Assembly: GCF_038069765.1 (NCBI RefSeq)
Contig: NZ_JBBPFS010000002.1
Span: forward strand, 62,001 to 126,000
DNA length: 64,000 bases
Direction of reading: 5' to 3'
DNA from: Arthrobacter_B sp038069765
Lineage (GTDB): Bacteria > Actinomycetota > Actinomycetes > Actinomycetales > Micrococcaceae
The translations under genes and the position numbers were made by a program. This document shows, in pieces, positions 42,853 to 51,897 of the stretch. Position 1 is the first letter of the stretch, and each line of letters opens with the position of its first letter. The notes beneath the pieces are model-generated. The model made no database searches and was not told the DNA's origin. It was given only the letters and a program-made list of their open reading frames with translations.

Positions 42853-42885
42853 AGCACCAAGCCAGCAGCAAGCAAGGAGCAAACC

Positions 42886-44034
42886 ATGAGTGAAGGCTTT
42901 AACACCCGCGCCATCCATGCGGGCCAGACTCCCGATCCGACCACCGGCGCAGTGATTCCCGCGCTGTACCAAAGCACCACCTACGCGCAGGACGGCATCG
43001 GCAAGTTGCGCAACGGCTATGAATACGGCCGCGGCACCAATCCCACCCGCGACGCACTGCAGAAGCAGCTCGCCGCGCTTGAGGGCGGGGCGCACGCCTA
43101 TTCCTTCAGCTCCGGCCTCGCGGCCGAGGACGCGCTCATCCGTGCGCTGCTCGCGCCGGGTGACCACATTGTGCTCGGCAACGACGCCTACGGCGGCACC
43201 TACCGGCTGATCAACAGGGTCCTGGCCGGCTGGGGCATCACCAACGCGGCAGTGGACATGTCCGACGTCGGAGCCCTCACTGCAGCCATCGCCGCCGGCA
43301 ACACCAAGATGGTGTGGCTGGAAACGCCGTCGAACCCGATGATGAAGATCTCCGACATCGCAGCGGTTGCGCAGGCCGCGCACGACGCCGGGGCCTGGCT
43401 GGTGGTGGACAACACGTTCGCCTCGCCGTACCTGCAGCAGCCGCTGTCCCTGGGCGCGGACATCGTGGTGCACTCCACCACCAAGTACATCGGCGGGCAC
43501 TCGGACGCGGTGGGCGGTGCGGTAATCCTGAACGACGGCGACGCCGCAGAGAAGATCGGGTTCATCCAGTTCGCCGTAGGCGCGGTGTCCGCTCCGATGG
43601 AAGCCTGGCTGACCACGCGGGGACTGAAGACCCTTGGCGTACGGATGGACCGGCACTCCTCCAACGCGATGGCCGTGGCCCGGTGGCTGCAGGACCAGCC
43701 GGCCGTGGAGAACGTGCTCTACCCGGGGCTGGAAGACCACCCCGGCCATGACCTCGCCAAGGCCCAGATGAAGGACTTCGGCGGGATGGTCTCCGTGTCC
43801 TTCAAGGGCGGGGAAGCCGCGGCTCGCACGGTCGCGGAGTCCACCCGCGTGTTCACGCTGGCCGAGTCCCTGGGCGGGGTGGAGTCCCTGATGAACTACC
43901 CGTCCGAGATGACGCACGCCTCCGTGAAGGGCACCGAACTGGCCGTGCCGGAGAACCTGCTGCGCCTTTCCGTGGGGATCGAGGATCTCGAAGACCTGAT
44001 TGCCGATCTGGAGCAGGCCCTGGGCCGGCTGTAG
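42886..44034 (+). CDS. metB: Cystathionine gamma-synthase/lyase
   Basis: A 382-residue Cys/Met-metabolism PLP enzyme. GFNTRAIHAGQTPDPTTGAV begins the family; the PLP Lys is in VHSTTKYIGGHSD, and WLETPSNPMMKISDI and the closing LLRLSVGIEDLEDLIADL are conserved. The pairing with cbs suggests transsulfuration between homocysteine and cysteine. Synthase and lyase are hard to separate by eye; an actinobacterial homologue beside cbs is usually named metB. Convergent with a small membrane protein gene, with a possible GCTTCTTCGG/CCGAAGAAGC hairpin at 44040-44083. Confidence 0.9.
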   Translation: MSEGFNTRAIHAGQTPDPTTGAVIPALYQSTTYAQDGIGKLRNGYEYGRGTNPTRDALQKQLAALEGGAHAYSFSSGLAAEDALIRALLAPGDHIVLGNDAYGGTYRLINRVLAGWGITNAAVDMSDVGALTAAIAAGNTKMVWLETPSNPMMKISDIAAVAQAAHDAGAWLVVDNTFASPYLQQPLSLGADIVVHSTTKYIGGHSDAVGGAVILNDGDAAEKIGFIQFAVGAVSAPMEAWLTTRGLKTLGVRMDRHSSNAMAVARWLQDQPAVENVLYPGLEDHPGHDLAKAQMKDFGGMVSVSFKGGEAAARTVAESTRVFTLAESLGGVESLMNYPSEMTHASVKGTELAVPENLLRLSVGIEDLEDLIADLEQALGRL

Positions 44035-44063
44035 CAGGAGCTTCTTCGGTTGCCCGGCTGCTT

Positions 44064-44501
44064 CTAGCGGCGGCCGAAGAAGCGCCGCCGGGCCTTGGGC
44101 TCACGCTCCTGGAAGAACCTGCTGCTCTGCGGAAGCCAGAGCAGCAGCACACACACCAGCAGCACCAGGCCGACGGCAATCAGCGCCGGGCCGCGGAACA
44201 GCAGTGGGATTCCGACAATGACCCCCACCGTGGTGAGGGTTTCCCGCGCGCTGCGCTTCCCGGCCCGCAGCCGCAGAACACAGAACCCGATCACCGCCGC
44301 CACAGCCAGGACCACGGCCCCCAGCGCCGTCAGCGCGGCTCCGTCGCGGTGCTGGGTGCCGGCGGAAACAATGAAGGATGCTCCGGCCACCGCCACCAGT
44401 GCGGCGGCGGCGAGCCAGGCGGCGGACGCCGCACGCATGATGCCGGGCAGCGGCGGCCGCGGGGTGCCGCCTGCCGGGCGGCGTCGTACAGGGCGGGTCA
44501 C
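44064..44501 (-). CDS. Small membrane protein of unknown function
   Basis: A 145-residue protein with four hydrophobic helices (about 28-48, 56-76, 93-105, 107-122) and a very basic tail (KARRRFFGRR). The N-terminus is Arg/Pro-rich. Its GTG start overlaps the amidohydrolase stop (GTGA), implying coupled translation. I do not recognise the family. It is probably an accessory or unrelated membrane protein. Confidence 0.7.
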   Translation of the reverse strand: MTRPVRRRPAGGTPRPPLPGIMRAASAAWLAAAALVAVAGASFIVSAGTQHRDGAALTALGAVVLAVAAVIGFCVLRLRAGKRSARETLTTVGVIVGIPLLFRGPALIAVGLVLLVCVLLLWLPQSSRFFQEREPKARRRFFGRR

Positions 44502-45679
44502 CGGCGGTCAGCCACCACGGGCGTCCGGGTTTCGGTGTCGTAGCGGTAAACCTCCCGGCCTCCGATCCACACCGTCAGCGCCCGCTGCATGACATCCAGC
44601 GGATCACCGCTCCAGAGCACTACGTCGGCGTCCTTGCCGGGTTCCAGCGACCCGATCCGGTCGCCCAGTCCCAGGACCCGGGCCGGGTTAATGGTGACGG
44701 AACGCAGCGCTGTTTCCCGGTCCAGTCCTTCCTTCATCGCCAGGGCGGCCTGGTAGATGAGGAAGTTGATCGGCACCACGGGGTGGTCGGTGATGATGGA
44801 GATTTCCACGCCGGCATCGGCCAGCTTGCCCGGGTTTTCCAAACTGCGGCGGCGCAGCTCCACCTTGGAACGGGTGGTGAACAGCGGGCCGATCAGGACC
44901 GGCACGCCGCGCTCGGCCAGCACATCGGCCAGCAGATGCGCCTCGGTGCCGTGGTCCAGGACCAGGTCGTAGCCGAATTCATCGGCCAGGCGCAGGGCGG
45001 TGCCGATGTCGTCGGCGCGGTGGGCGTGCTGGCGCCACGGAATTTCCCGGCGCAGCACCATGGCGAGGGCGTCGAGCTGCGGGTCGCGGGCGTCGTCGTC
45101 GTCCTTGCCCATGTAGTTCTGCGCGTCCATGAACGCCTTGCGGATGACCAGTGCGGTGCCCAGCCGGGTGGAAGGAGTTTGCTTCTTGTCGCTGTAGACC
45201 CGCTTGGGATTCTCGCCGAGGGCGGACTTCAGGCCGCTGGGGGAGCGGAGGACCATTTCCTCCACGTACCGGCCGTGGGTGTGCAGGGCAACGGCGAGGC
45301 CGCCGATGGGATTGCCGGAGCCGGGGTTGATGTTCACGGCGGTAACGCCGCCGGCGAGGGCATCGTCGAAGCCCGCGTCCTCGGGGTTCACGCCGTCTAT
45401 CGCCCGCACTCCCGCCATCACGGGATCGGTCATTTCATTGGTGTCATTGCCGGCCCAGCCTTCACCCTCCTCATGGACGCCCAGATGGGTATGGGCGTCC
45501 ACCAGCCCGGGCAGCAGCCACTTGCCGCCGGCGTCGAGGACCTCGGCGTCCTCCGGCACCCTCACGTCGGGGCCGAGCTCCGCGATCCGGCCGTCCGCCA
45601 CCAGGAGCGTCCCGGTGAAGGGCGGTGCGGTGACGGGGACAATGCGGGCGTTAATAATGGCCAAAACGGGTGCGGGCAT
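44498..45679 (-). CDS. Amidohydrolase (imidazolonepropionase/dihydroorotase-like)
   Basis: A 393-residue metal-dependent hydrolase. LLPGLVDAHTHLGVHEEG holds the HxH metal pair, MVLRREIPWRQHAHRADD a later His, and SIITDHPVVPINFLIYQAA the catalytic Asp. C-terminal INPARVLGLGDRIGSLEPGKDADVVLWSGDP is the usual beta-sandwich return. The substrate (a cyclic amide or hydantoin-like compound) is unknown. The ATG at 45679 has GGAAGG six bases upstream; an in-frame TTG lies two codons earlier. Confidence 0.85.
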   Translation of the reverse strand: MPAPVLAIINARIVPVTAPPFTGTLLVADGRIAELGPDVRVPEDAEVLDAGGKWLLPGLVDAHTHLGVHEEGEGWAGNDTNEMTDPVMAGVRAIDGVNPEDAGFDDALAGGVTAVNINPGSGNPIGGLAVALHTHGRYVEEMVLRSPSGLKSALGENPKRVYSDKKQTPSTRLGTALVIRKAFMDAQNYMGKDDDDARDPQLDALAMVLRREIPWRQHAHRADDIGTALRLADEFGYDLVLDHGTEAHLLADVLAERGVPVLIGPLFTTRSKVELRRRSLENPGKLADAGVEISIITDHPVVPINFLIYQAALAMKEGLDRETALRSVTINPARVLGLGDRIGSLEPGKDADVVLWSGDPLDVMQRALTVWIGGREVYRYDTETRTPVVADRR

Positions 45680-45808
45680 GAGCAACCTTCCGGGGTCTGA
45701 TCGGGTGCGCCCAGCCTATCCTGCACCGCCGGCAGGCCGGGCAGGCACGCCCCGCCGGTAGACTTGCACAAGTAAATAATCTGAGCTGGCTGTAGTGCAG
45801 GGAGAATC

Positions 45809-47107
45809 ATGGGCCTGAAGACCCGATCCGGGATGGTCCGGCTGGCAGCGACTCTGGCAGCTCTTGTTGCCGCAGCAGTCATGGTCACCGCGGCGTTTGT
45901 TATTTCACCTCGGCACGGGCTGGATTTCAGCGTCTACCTCTCCGGCGGCCAGAGCGTTATCGACGCCGGCGGCCAGCTGTACACGAAGGAGCTGCAGTAC
46001 CGCGAGGGCAGCAGCCTCCTCTTCACCTATCCGCCGTTCTCGGCGCTGATGTTCGCGGTCCTTGCGCCCTTCGGGCAGAACCTTGGCCTGAATATTTTCA
46101 CCGGGATCTCAGTGCTGATCGCCGCCGCCACAGCAGTGCTCGGCGTGCGCCATGCCTTCGGAAAGCGCAGCGTGCAGGCCGTCCTGACAGATCCCCGGCT
46201 GCGTCCGCTGGCCCTGGCCGGCGTCGGTTTTGTGCTGCTCCTGGGTCCCTGGCGGGAAACCATGGCTTTCGGCCAGATCAACATCCTGTTGTTCGGCCTG
46301 ATCCTTGCCGACTTCCTGATCAAGCGGGACAGCTGGCCCACCGGGCTCCTGACCGGAGTTGCCGCCGGACTGAAGCTGACCCCGCTGGTTTTTGGCCTCT
46401 ATTTCCTTGCCCGCGGAGACTGGCGCGGCCTGCGGAACATGACCGTTGGGTTCCTGGCCACCTTCGCACTGGGCTTCCTCATCCTGCCGCGCGAATCACG
46501 GACCTACTGGCTGGACCTGCTTCCCGACACCTCGCGGATCGGCGGCGCGGGCTACGTGGACAACCTGGGCATCAAGGGGGCCATCCTGCATTTCACCGGC
46601 CCGGACTTCCCGGTGGACCTGCCCTGGCTGCTGCTGTCGCTGGTGTGCGTTGCGGCGGCCGCAGTCATCATCCGCCTGGCCGGCAACCGCAGCGACTGGT
46701 TCACGGCTCTGGCAGCGACCGCGCTGCTGATGCTGCTGATCTCCCCGGTGTCCTGGTCGCACCACTGGGTGTGGGTGGCCCTCTTCATTCCGGTTCTCGG
46801 CCGGAATATTGCTGAGCTCACTGCGAAGGGCACGGGCCTGCGGAAAGCCGGAATCGCCCTGCTGGTATCCGCCGTCGTGGTTTTCCTGCTCTCGCCCAAG
46901 TCCATCGGCTGGCTCATGGGCGCCCCCAATCTTGATTCCCAGCAGCCGGCACCATGGCTCATGGCCTCCAGTGTCGGTGTCTTCTGGGGCCTTGCGCTGA
47001 TGGGCTGGTGGGCCGCCGTCCTGTGGAAGAACCGTCCGCCGCGCTGGTGGAAGCAGCCGGAACAGGCGGGAATCCAGCAGGCTGGCCTCAGGCACGTTCA
47101 ACCGTAG
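45809..47107 (+). CDS. GT87-family polyprenol-phosphate-mannose-dependent mannosyltransferase-like protein
   Basis: A 432-residue membrane glycosyltransferase with about 10-12 helices, of the DUF2029/GT87 type. GLDFSVYLSGGQSVIDAGGQLYT carries the catalytic Asp of the first loop, followed by LLFTYPPFSALMFAVLAPFG, and ISPVSWSHHWVWVALFIPVLG is the conserved late motif. Actinobacterial members add alpha-mannose to lipoglycans or glycans on the outer membrane face. Acceptor unknown. Monocistronic or followed by the MOSC gene, which starts two bases after its stop. Confidence 0.85.
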   Translation: MGLKTRSGMVRLAATLAALVAAAVMVTAAFVISPRHGLDFSVYLSGGQSVIDAGGQLYTKELQYREGSSLLFTYPPFSALMFAVLAPFGQNLGLNIFTGISVLIAAATAVLGVRHAFGKRSVQAVLTDPRLRPLALAGVGFVLLLGPWRETMAFGQINILLFGLILADFLIKRDSWPTGLLTGVAAGLKLTPLVFGLYFLARGDWRGLRNMTVGFLATFALGFLILPRESRTYWLDLLPDTSRIGGAGYVDNLGIKGAILHFTGPDFPVDLPWLLLSLVCVAAAAVIIRLAGNRSDWFTALAATALLMLLISPVSWSHHWVWVALFIPVLGRNIAELTAKGTGLRKAGIALLVSAVVVFLLSPKSIGWLMGAPNLDSQQPAPWLMASSVGVFWGLALMGWWAAVLWKNRPPRWWKQPEQAGIQQAGLRHVQP

Positions 47108-47108
47108 G

Positions 47109-47780
47109 ATGGTGCGCATGAGCTCCGGAACCCTGCTGGCGGTCTGCCGCGTCCACCAACTGCTGCCCACCACCGACTCCACGGGCGTTACCGCGATCGA
47201 CAAGCGTCCGGTCGACGGCCCGGTCAAGGTGCACGCGCTAGGACTGAACGGAGACGTGCAGGCCAGCCGCAAGCATCACGGCGGGGAGTCGAAGGCCGTT
47301 TACGCCTATTCCCAGGAGGACGCCGATTACTGGGCGGCGGAACTGGAATCCGGGATCCCGCCGGGTCTCTTCGGCGAAAACCTGCGCATCGCCGGCCTGC
47401 CCGTTTCGGAGGCAGTCATCGGCGAACGCTGGCAGATCGGCGAGAAAACCGTGCTGGAAGTGACCTGCCCACGGACCCCCTGCCGTAATTTTGCCGCCCG
47501 CATGCATCAGCCGCGCTGGGTTATCCGGTTTACCGAAGCCGGCCGCACCGGAACGTATTTGCGGGTTCTGCGCAACGGCACCGTTTCCGCCGGCGACAGT
47601 GTGTCCGTCATTTACCGGCCCGGCCACGGGGTGACCTCGGGTGACGTGTTCCGCGGCCTGTCCCCGGACCAGACGCATCTGCTGACCGCAGCAGAGGCTG
47701 CGGGGGAGATCAGCCTGTCACCGGAAATCCAGAAAGTGCTGCGGACCCTGAAGGCACGGGAGCCGGCCGCCGGCAGCTGA
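47109..47780 (+). CDS. MOSC-domain protein (YiiM-like)
   Basis: A 223-residue protein with the MOSC pattern: GDVQASRKHHGGESKAVYAY, FGENLRIAGLPVSEAVIGER and CPRTPCRNFAARM. MOSC proteins bind molybdenum cofactor sulfur or act as reductive detoxifying enzymes of N-hydroxylated compounds (YiiM). The Cys in LEVTCPRTPC is the likely cofactor ligand. Start could be 47109 (ATG) or 47118 (ATG). The C-terminal 40 residues are helical. The substrate is unknown. Confidence 0.85.
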   Translation: MVRMSSGTLLAVCRVHQLLPTTDSTGVTAIDKRPVDGPVKVHALGLNGDVQASRKHHGGESKAVYAYSQEDADYWAAELESGIPPGLFGENLRIAGLPVSEAVIGERWQIGEKTVLEVTCPRTPCRNFAARMHQPRWVIRFTEAGRTGTYLRVLRNGTVSAGDSVSVIYRPGHGVTSGDVFRGLSPDQTHLLTAAEAAGEISLSPEIQKVLRTLKAREPAAGS

Positions 47781-47841
47781 GGCTCCGGGCCCGCCCAAAC
47801 ACCGGATGTGGCCCGCTGTGCCCAAGCTCACCGCCCGGTAT

Positions 47842-48137
47842 GGACCGCGCGGTCCCCGCATGCCGTACACTTGAAACATCCCCCACTCCGGTATTCCCTT
47901 ATTTTCCTGCGGTTTCCAATCGCCAGGTACGTTGTGTTGGGGCTCGCGTTTTCGAATGCGGGCAGATTCATCTTTTGGGAGCGCCGGCAAAGAAATCGTC
48001 ACACCGGCCTACGTCACAATCCAGTGAAATCGGTCTACAGCTGTGACGGAAAGTCCTGCCATGGGATTGCAATAGCGCCGGACTTACGTCCTGCGGCCTT
48101 CCGGCCGCGCGGTCCCAATGAATGAGGATTATTTCTT
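47842..48137 (+). promoter_or_regulatory. Promoter and long leader of the DEAD-box helicase gene
   Basis: The 357-base gap before the helicase holds no convincing gene. GGACCGCGCGGTCC (47842-47855) is a perfect 14-bp palindrome, and TACACT (47866-47871) is a good -10. Transcription from about 47878 would give a leader of roughly 260 bases, more AT-rich than surrounding coding DNA. It ends with a GAGGA ribosome binding site (48124-48128) before a TTG start. Long structured leaders are usual for cold-shock helicases; the promoter is inferred. Confidence 0.5.
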
Positions 48138-50054
48138 TTGCTTGACTCTGTAGAAAACACCGAAACCGCAGCAACCGCCGCTCCCGAAGCAGTCGAAGAG
48201 AACCAGGTTCTCTTCACCGACTTCGGTCTGGACCCGCGCGTTCTGCAGGCACTGGTGGACGTAGGCTACGAAAAGCCTTCCCCGATCCAGGCCGCCACCA
48301 TTCCCCTCCTGCTTGAAGGCCGCGACGTCGTCGGCCTGGCGCAGACCGGAACCGGCAAGACCGCCGCCTTTGCGGTCCCCGCCCTGTCCCTGATGGCCGG
48401 CCTGCCCGCCACCAAGGACACCCAGATCCTCGTGCTGGCCCCGACCCGCGAACTGGCACTCCAGTCCGCTGAAGCCTTCGCTTCCTACGCCAAGCACATG
48501 GACAACTTCACCGTCCTGCCGGTCTACGGCGGATCCGCTTACGGACCCCAGCTCGCCGGCCTGCGCCGCGGCGCCCAGGTTGTAGTCGGTACCCCGGGCC
48601 GCGTCATCGACCACATCTCCAAGGGTTCCCTCGACCTCTCCAACCTGCAGTACCTGGTGCTGGACGAGGCCGACGAAATGCTCCGCATGGGCTTCGCCGA
48701 AGACGTTGAGCAGATCCTGGCGACCACGCCCGCCGACAAGCAGGTGGCACTGTTCTCCGCCACCATGCCCGGCGCAATCCGCAAGATCGCCAAGAAGTAC
48801 CTGAACAACCCGGCGGAAATCACGGTCAAGTCCAAGACGACCACCGGTGCGAACACCCGCCAGCGCTACGTGCAGGTCATGGGCCCGCACAAGCTGGACG
48901 CGATGACCCGCATCCTGGAAAGCGAAGACTACGACGGCGTTATCGCCTTCGTCCGCACCAAGATGGCAACCGAGGACCTGGCTGACAAGCTCAAGGCCCG
49001 CGGCTACCAGGCCGCAGCAATCAACGGTGACATCCCGCAGCAGCAGCGCGAGCGCACCGTCGAGGCCCTGCGCAGCGGCAAGATCGACATCCTGGTTGCC
49101 ACCGACGTCGCCGCCCGCGGTCTTGACGTTGAGCGCATCAGCCACGTCATCAACTACGACATCCCGCATGACACGGAGTCCTACGTCCACCGCATCGGCC
49201 GTACCGGCCGCGCAGGACGCACCGGCGACGCGATCCTCTTCATGACCCCGCGTGAGAAGTACCTGCTGCGGGCCATCGAGAAGGCCACCCGCCAGCCGGT
49301 TGAGCACATGCAGCTTCCGAGCATCGACATCGTCAACAACAAGCGCCTGGCGAAGTTCTCCGAGCAGATCACCGAAACCCTGGCATCCGAGGATGTCTCG
49401 GTCTTCCGCGACCTGGTCACGAACTACCTGGCCGAGCACGATGTCACCGCCGAGGAAGTTGCCGCTGCACTGGCCGTCATGGCCCAGGGCGGCCGCCCGC
49501 TGCTGATGGAAGAAATTCCGCAGGCACCGGCCCGCCAGCGCGAGCGCTCCGAAGGCCGCAATGACGGCAACGGCTCCCGCGGCCCGACACGCCCGCTGAC
49601 CGAAGGCAATGCAACGTACCGCATCGCCGTCGGCCGCCGCCAGCGCGTCATGCCCGGCTCCATTGTTGGCGCCATTGCCAATGAAGGCGGACTCTCCTCC
49701 GCGCAGATCGGCGGCATCGACATCCGCGCCGACCACACGCTCGTTGAGCTCCCGGCCGACCTGAGCCAGGATCAGCTGCGTGCCCTGTCCCGCACCCGGA
49801 TCGGCGGCGAGCTGATCCACCTCGAGCTGGACAACGGCCGCAAGCCGGCCCGCGAGCGCGAAAGCGGCGGCTTCAACGACCGCGGCGACCGCGGCGGCTT
49901 CAAGAAGGATTTCAAGAAGCGCGACGGCGAGCGTTCCTTCGGTGACCGCAGCGCCAGCGACCGCGGCAGCGACCGCGGCGGTTTCAAGAAGCGCGAAGGC
50001 GACCGCGGCGGCTTCAAGCCTGCCGGTACCCGCCAGCCGCGTTTCCGCGACTAA
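48138..50054 (+). CDS. deaD: DEAD-box ATP-dependent RNA helicase
   Basis: A 638-residue RNA helicase for ribosome assembly and mRNA turnover, likely cold-induced. In order: Q motif region (KPSPIQAATIPLLL), motif I AQTGTGKTAA, PTRELA, GTPGRVIDH, motif II DEADEML, SAT, and HRIGRTGRAGR. Residues about 490-570 form a DbpA-type RNA-binding domain (IAVGRRQRVMPGSIVGAIAN). The tail (about 575-638) is Arg/Gly/Asp/Lys-rich with repeated GDRGGFKK-like units. The start is a TTG with AATGAGGA upstream, which fits the conserved N-terminus. Confidence 0.93.
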   Translation: MLDSVENTETAATAAPEAVEENQVLFTDFGLDPRVLQALVDVGYEKPSPIQAATIPLLLEGRDVVGLAQTGTGKTAAFAVPALSLMAGLPATKDTQILVLAPTRELALQSAEAFASYAKHMDNFTVLPVYGGSAYGPQLAGLRRGAQVVVGTPGRVIDHISKGSLDLSNLQYLVLDEADEMLRMGFAEDVEQILATTPADKQVALFSATMPGAIRKIAKKYLNNPAEITVKSKTTTGANTRQRYVQVMGPHKLDAMTRILESEDYDGVIAFVRTKMATEDLADKLKARGYQAAAINGDIPQQQRERTVEALRSGKIDILVATDVAARGLDVERISHVINYDIPHDTESYVHRIGRTGRAGRTGDAILFMTPREKYLLRAIEKATRQPVEHMQLPSIDIVNNKRLAKFSEQITETLASEDVSVFRDLVTNYLAEHDVTAEEVAAALAVMAQGGRPLLMEEIPQAPARQRERSEGRNDGNGSRGPTRPLTEGNATYRIAVGRRQRVMPGSIVGAIANEGGLSSAQIGGIDIRADHTLVELPADLSQDQLRALSRTRIGGELIHLELDNGRKPARERESGGFNDRGDRGGFKKDFKKRDGERSFGDRSASDRGSDRGGFKKREGDRGGFKPAGTRQPRFRD

Positions 50055-50065
50055 GCAGTAGACAG

Positions 50066-50112
50066 AGGAAGGGCGCCTTACGGAGAAATCCGTAAGGCGC
50101 CCTTCCTTTTTT
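50066..50112 (+). terminator. Rho-independent terminator after deaD
   Basis: AGGAAGGGCGCCTTACGGA (50066-50084) pairs exactly with TCCGTAAGGCGCCCTTCCT (50089-50107), followed by T6. Just beyond, GCCGGCTAAACCT is repeated twice in tandem (about 50139-50164), of no known meaning. Confidence 0.95.
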
Positions 50113-50171
50113 GTGCTGCCGGTTGAGCCTGCCGCGCTGCCGGCTAAACCTGCCGGCTAAACCTGCGGGGG

Positions 50172-51548
50172 CTAGGAAACGGAGAGCGTGCGCTGCCCCT
50201 CAAGCCTGAGTTCCAGGTCATTCATGACGATCGCGGCGAGGTCCTCAAGCGTGCGCACGTCGCTGTCCGTGACGTCGCGGGGCTCCCGGTCCAGGATGCA
50301 CAGCGTGCCGAGGTTGTGCCCGTCGCGGGTCCGCAGCGGCACCCCCGCATAGAACTGCAGGCCAAACTCGCCGGCTACCAGGGGATTGGCCAGCGTCCTG
50401 GGGTCAGCCCGCGCGTCGGACACCACCCAGGCGTCGTCCTGCAGGATGGCCGAGGCGCACAGCCCCGGATCCCGCCCGATCTGCTGGACATCGGTGCCGT
50501 GGTGGGACTTGAACCAGATGCGGTCGGTGTCCACGACGCTCACGATTGCCACCGGGACCGAGAACAGCCGTGCGGCCAGGGCCGTGATCCGGTCAAAGGA
50601 ACCGTCCGGCGGGGTGTCCAGCAGGTTGTAGCGGCGGACCGCTTCCATCCGCTGCGCCTCATCTGCCGGGATCAACGGCGGAGTTACCCGGTGCCTTGCC
50701 CGGGGTGCAACCGCCAGTTCGAACAGTGCCAGCGACGCTTCGTGGGCGGAGGGCCGCTCCCGAGGCTCCAGGGCGGTCATGTCCTGCAGGAGGACCCGGA
50801 ACCCCTCCTCCATGTCTGCGGGGATGGCAGGGGGCCGCAGAAGGCGTGCAACGGCACTCTCCAGCGCGGGGCCGGGGTAGGCCTGCACGCCTGTCAGGCA
50901 CTGCAGCAGCACCAGGCCCAGCGAATAGATGTCACTCGGGGTCCCGACGGCGTCCCCGCGGGCCTGCTCCGGGCTCATGTAGGCGGCCGTTCCGGTGAAC
51001 GTTCCGCTCTGTTGCTGCGGGTCGCCGGCGATCAGCGCGACGCCGAAGTCGGTGAGCTTGGCGCGCAGCCGGGTTTCGTCCCGCCTGTAGTCGAAAAGCA
51101 TGATGTTGGCCGGCTTGACGTCCCGGTGCACAACGCCGGCGCCGTGCATGTAATCCAGGCCGACCGCCAGGTCATAACCCAGCTGGGCCACCTGGCGGGC
51201 CATCAGCGGGCCGTCCTGCAGCCGGGCGCGCAGGTCAGACCCGTCCACCAGTTCCATCACCAGATAGACCTGCTGCTCCCCGGTGCCGCTGCTGTGGGCT
51301 CCGGCATCCAGCAGGGTGACCAGGCTGTGGTGGTTCAAACGGGCCAGGATCTTTGCTTCGGCGTCGGTCTGCTGCTGTTGTTCCGGGGTGGCTGCTGCGG
51401 AGCGGACCAGCTTGACTGCCACGTCCCGATCCAGAAATTCGTCCCGGGCACGGTAGACGGTCCCCATGGAACCGGCTCCGATTTTTTGTTCCAGGCGGTA
51501 GCGGCCGCCCATCAGGGCACCAACCGGATGCTGCGGTGAATCTGTCAC
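50172..51548 (-). CDS. Serine/threonine protein kinase fused to a GAF domain
   Basis: A 458-residue cytoplasmic kinase. Residues 17-280 are the kinase: P-loop GAGSMGTVYRA, ATP Lys46 in VAVKLV, catalytic HRDVKPANI, DFG and FTGTAAYMSPEQARG. Residues about 305-450 are a GAF domain (ITALAARLFSVPVAIVSVVD, SHHGTDVQQIGRDPGLCASAI, YAGVPLRTRDGHNLGTLCIL). The usual PASTA repeats and transmembrane helix are absent, so this is a soluble sensor kinase. The GAF piece may sense a small molecule or redox state and gate the kinase. Targets unknown. The start is GTG at 51548. Confidence 0.9.
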   Translation of the reverse strand: MTDSPQHPVGALMGGRYRLEQKIGAGSMGTVYRARDEFLDRDVAVKLVRSAAATPEQQQQTDAEAKILARLNHHSLVTLLDAGAHSSGTGEQQVYLVMELVDGSDLRARLQDGPLMARQVAQLGYDLAVGLDYMHGAGVVHRDVKPANIMLFDYRRDETRLRAKLTDFGVALIAGDPQQQSGTFTGTAAYMSPEQARGDAVGTPSDIYSLGLVLLQCLTGVQAYPGPALESAVARLLRPPAIPADMEEGFRVLLQDMTALEPRERPSAHEASLALFELAVAPRARHRVTPPLIPADEAQRMEAVRRYNLLDTPPDGSFDRITALAARLFSVPVAIVSVVDTDRIWFKSHHGTDVQQIGRDPGLCASAILQDDAWVVSDARADPRTLANPLVAGEFGLQFYAGVPLRTRDGHNLGTLCILDREPRDVTDSDVRTLEDLAAIVMNDLELRLEGQRTLSVS

Positions 51549-51729
51549 CCATGCCTACTTTCTCGTACCCTAAGCATACTGATAATCCGTGTCTGTCCTT
51601 ACCTGCCCGGCCGCCTGGGGAGGGGTGGAAGGGTGCTCCGCGGACGCCCCCGGAGCCCGCTCCCCAAGTGGCCCGGATCACTTTATTGGTGCGGTTTTTC
51701 GCCGATTTCACGTTCTCCAAAAGTGCTGG

Positions 51730-51735
51730 TAAAGT
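51730..51735 (+). promoter_or_regulatory. -10 element of the tRNA-Thr gene
   Basis: TAAAGT at 51730-51735 lies 12 bases before the tRNA 5' end, and the same hexamer precedes tRNA-Tyr (34355-34360). The -35 is not clear. Role inferred from position and recurrence. Confidence 0.45.
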
Positions 51736-51746
51736 ATTTACTCGTT

Positions 51747-51818
51747 GCCCCGATAGCTCAGTGGTAGAGCGCCATCTTGGTAAGATGGAGGTCCCGGGAT
51801 CGATTCCCGGTCGGGGCT
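51747..51818 (+). tRNA. tRNA-Thr (GGT)
   Basis: The acceptor stem GCCCCGA (51747-51753) pairs with TCGGGGC (51811-51817), with discriminator T at 51818. D arm TAGCTCAGTGGTAGAGC, anticodon stem CCATC/GATGG enclosing TTGGTAA with anticodon GGT, and T arm with TCGATTC are all present. CCA is not encoded. Confidence 0.96.
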
Positions 51819-51897
51819 CTCAATGGGAGGGCCCGTGTTGCTAAGGCTGTTTGTTTTGCAGAGGCCAATTTAGGGACGCGGGCTTCACTCATTTTTT

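Noticed and set aside
44040..44083. GCTTCTTCGG/CCGAAGAAGC hairpin as metB terminator
   Set aside because: The arms are 24 bases apart, there is no T run, and the right arm lies in the coding end of the convergent gene; too weak to list as a feature.
48129..49820. 563-codon minus-strand frame opposite the DEAD-box helicase
   Set aside because: Gly/Val/Leu-rich shadow product without domains; the helicase motifs are complete on the plus strand.
51536..51844. Short plus-strand frame over tRNA-Thr
   Set aside because: Also a read-through of a tRNA gene; no independent coding support.
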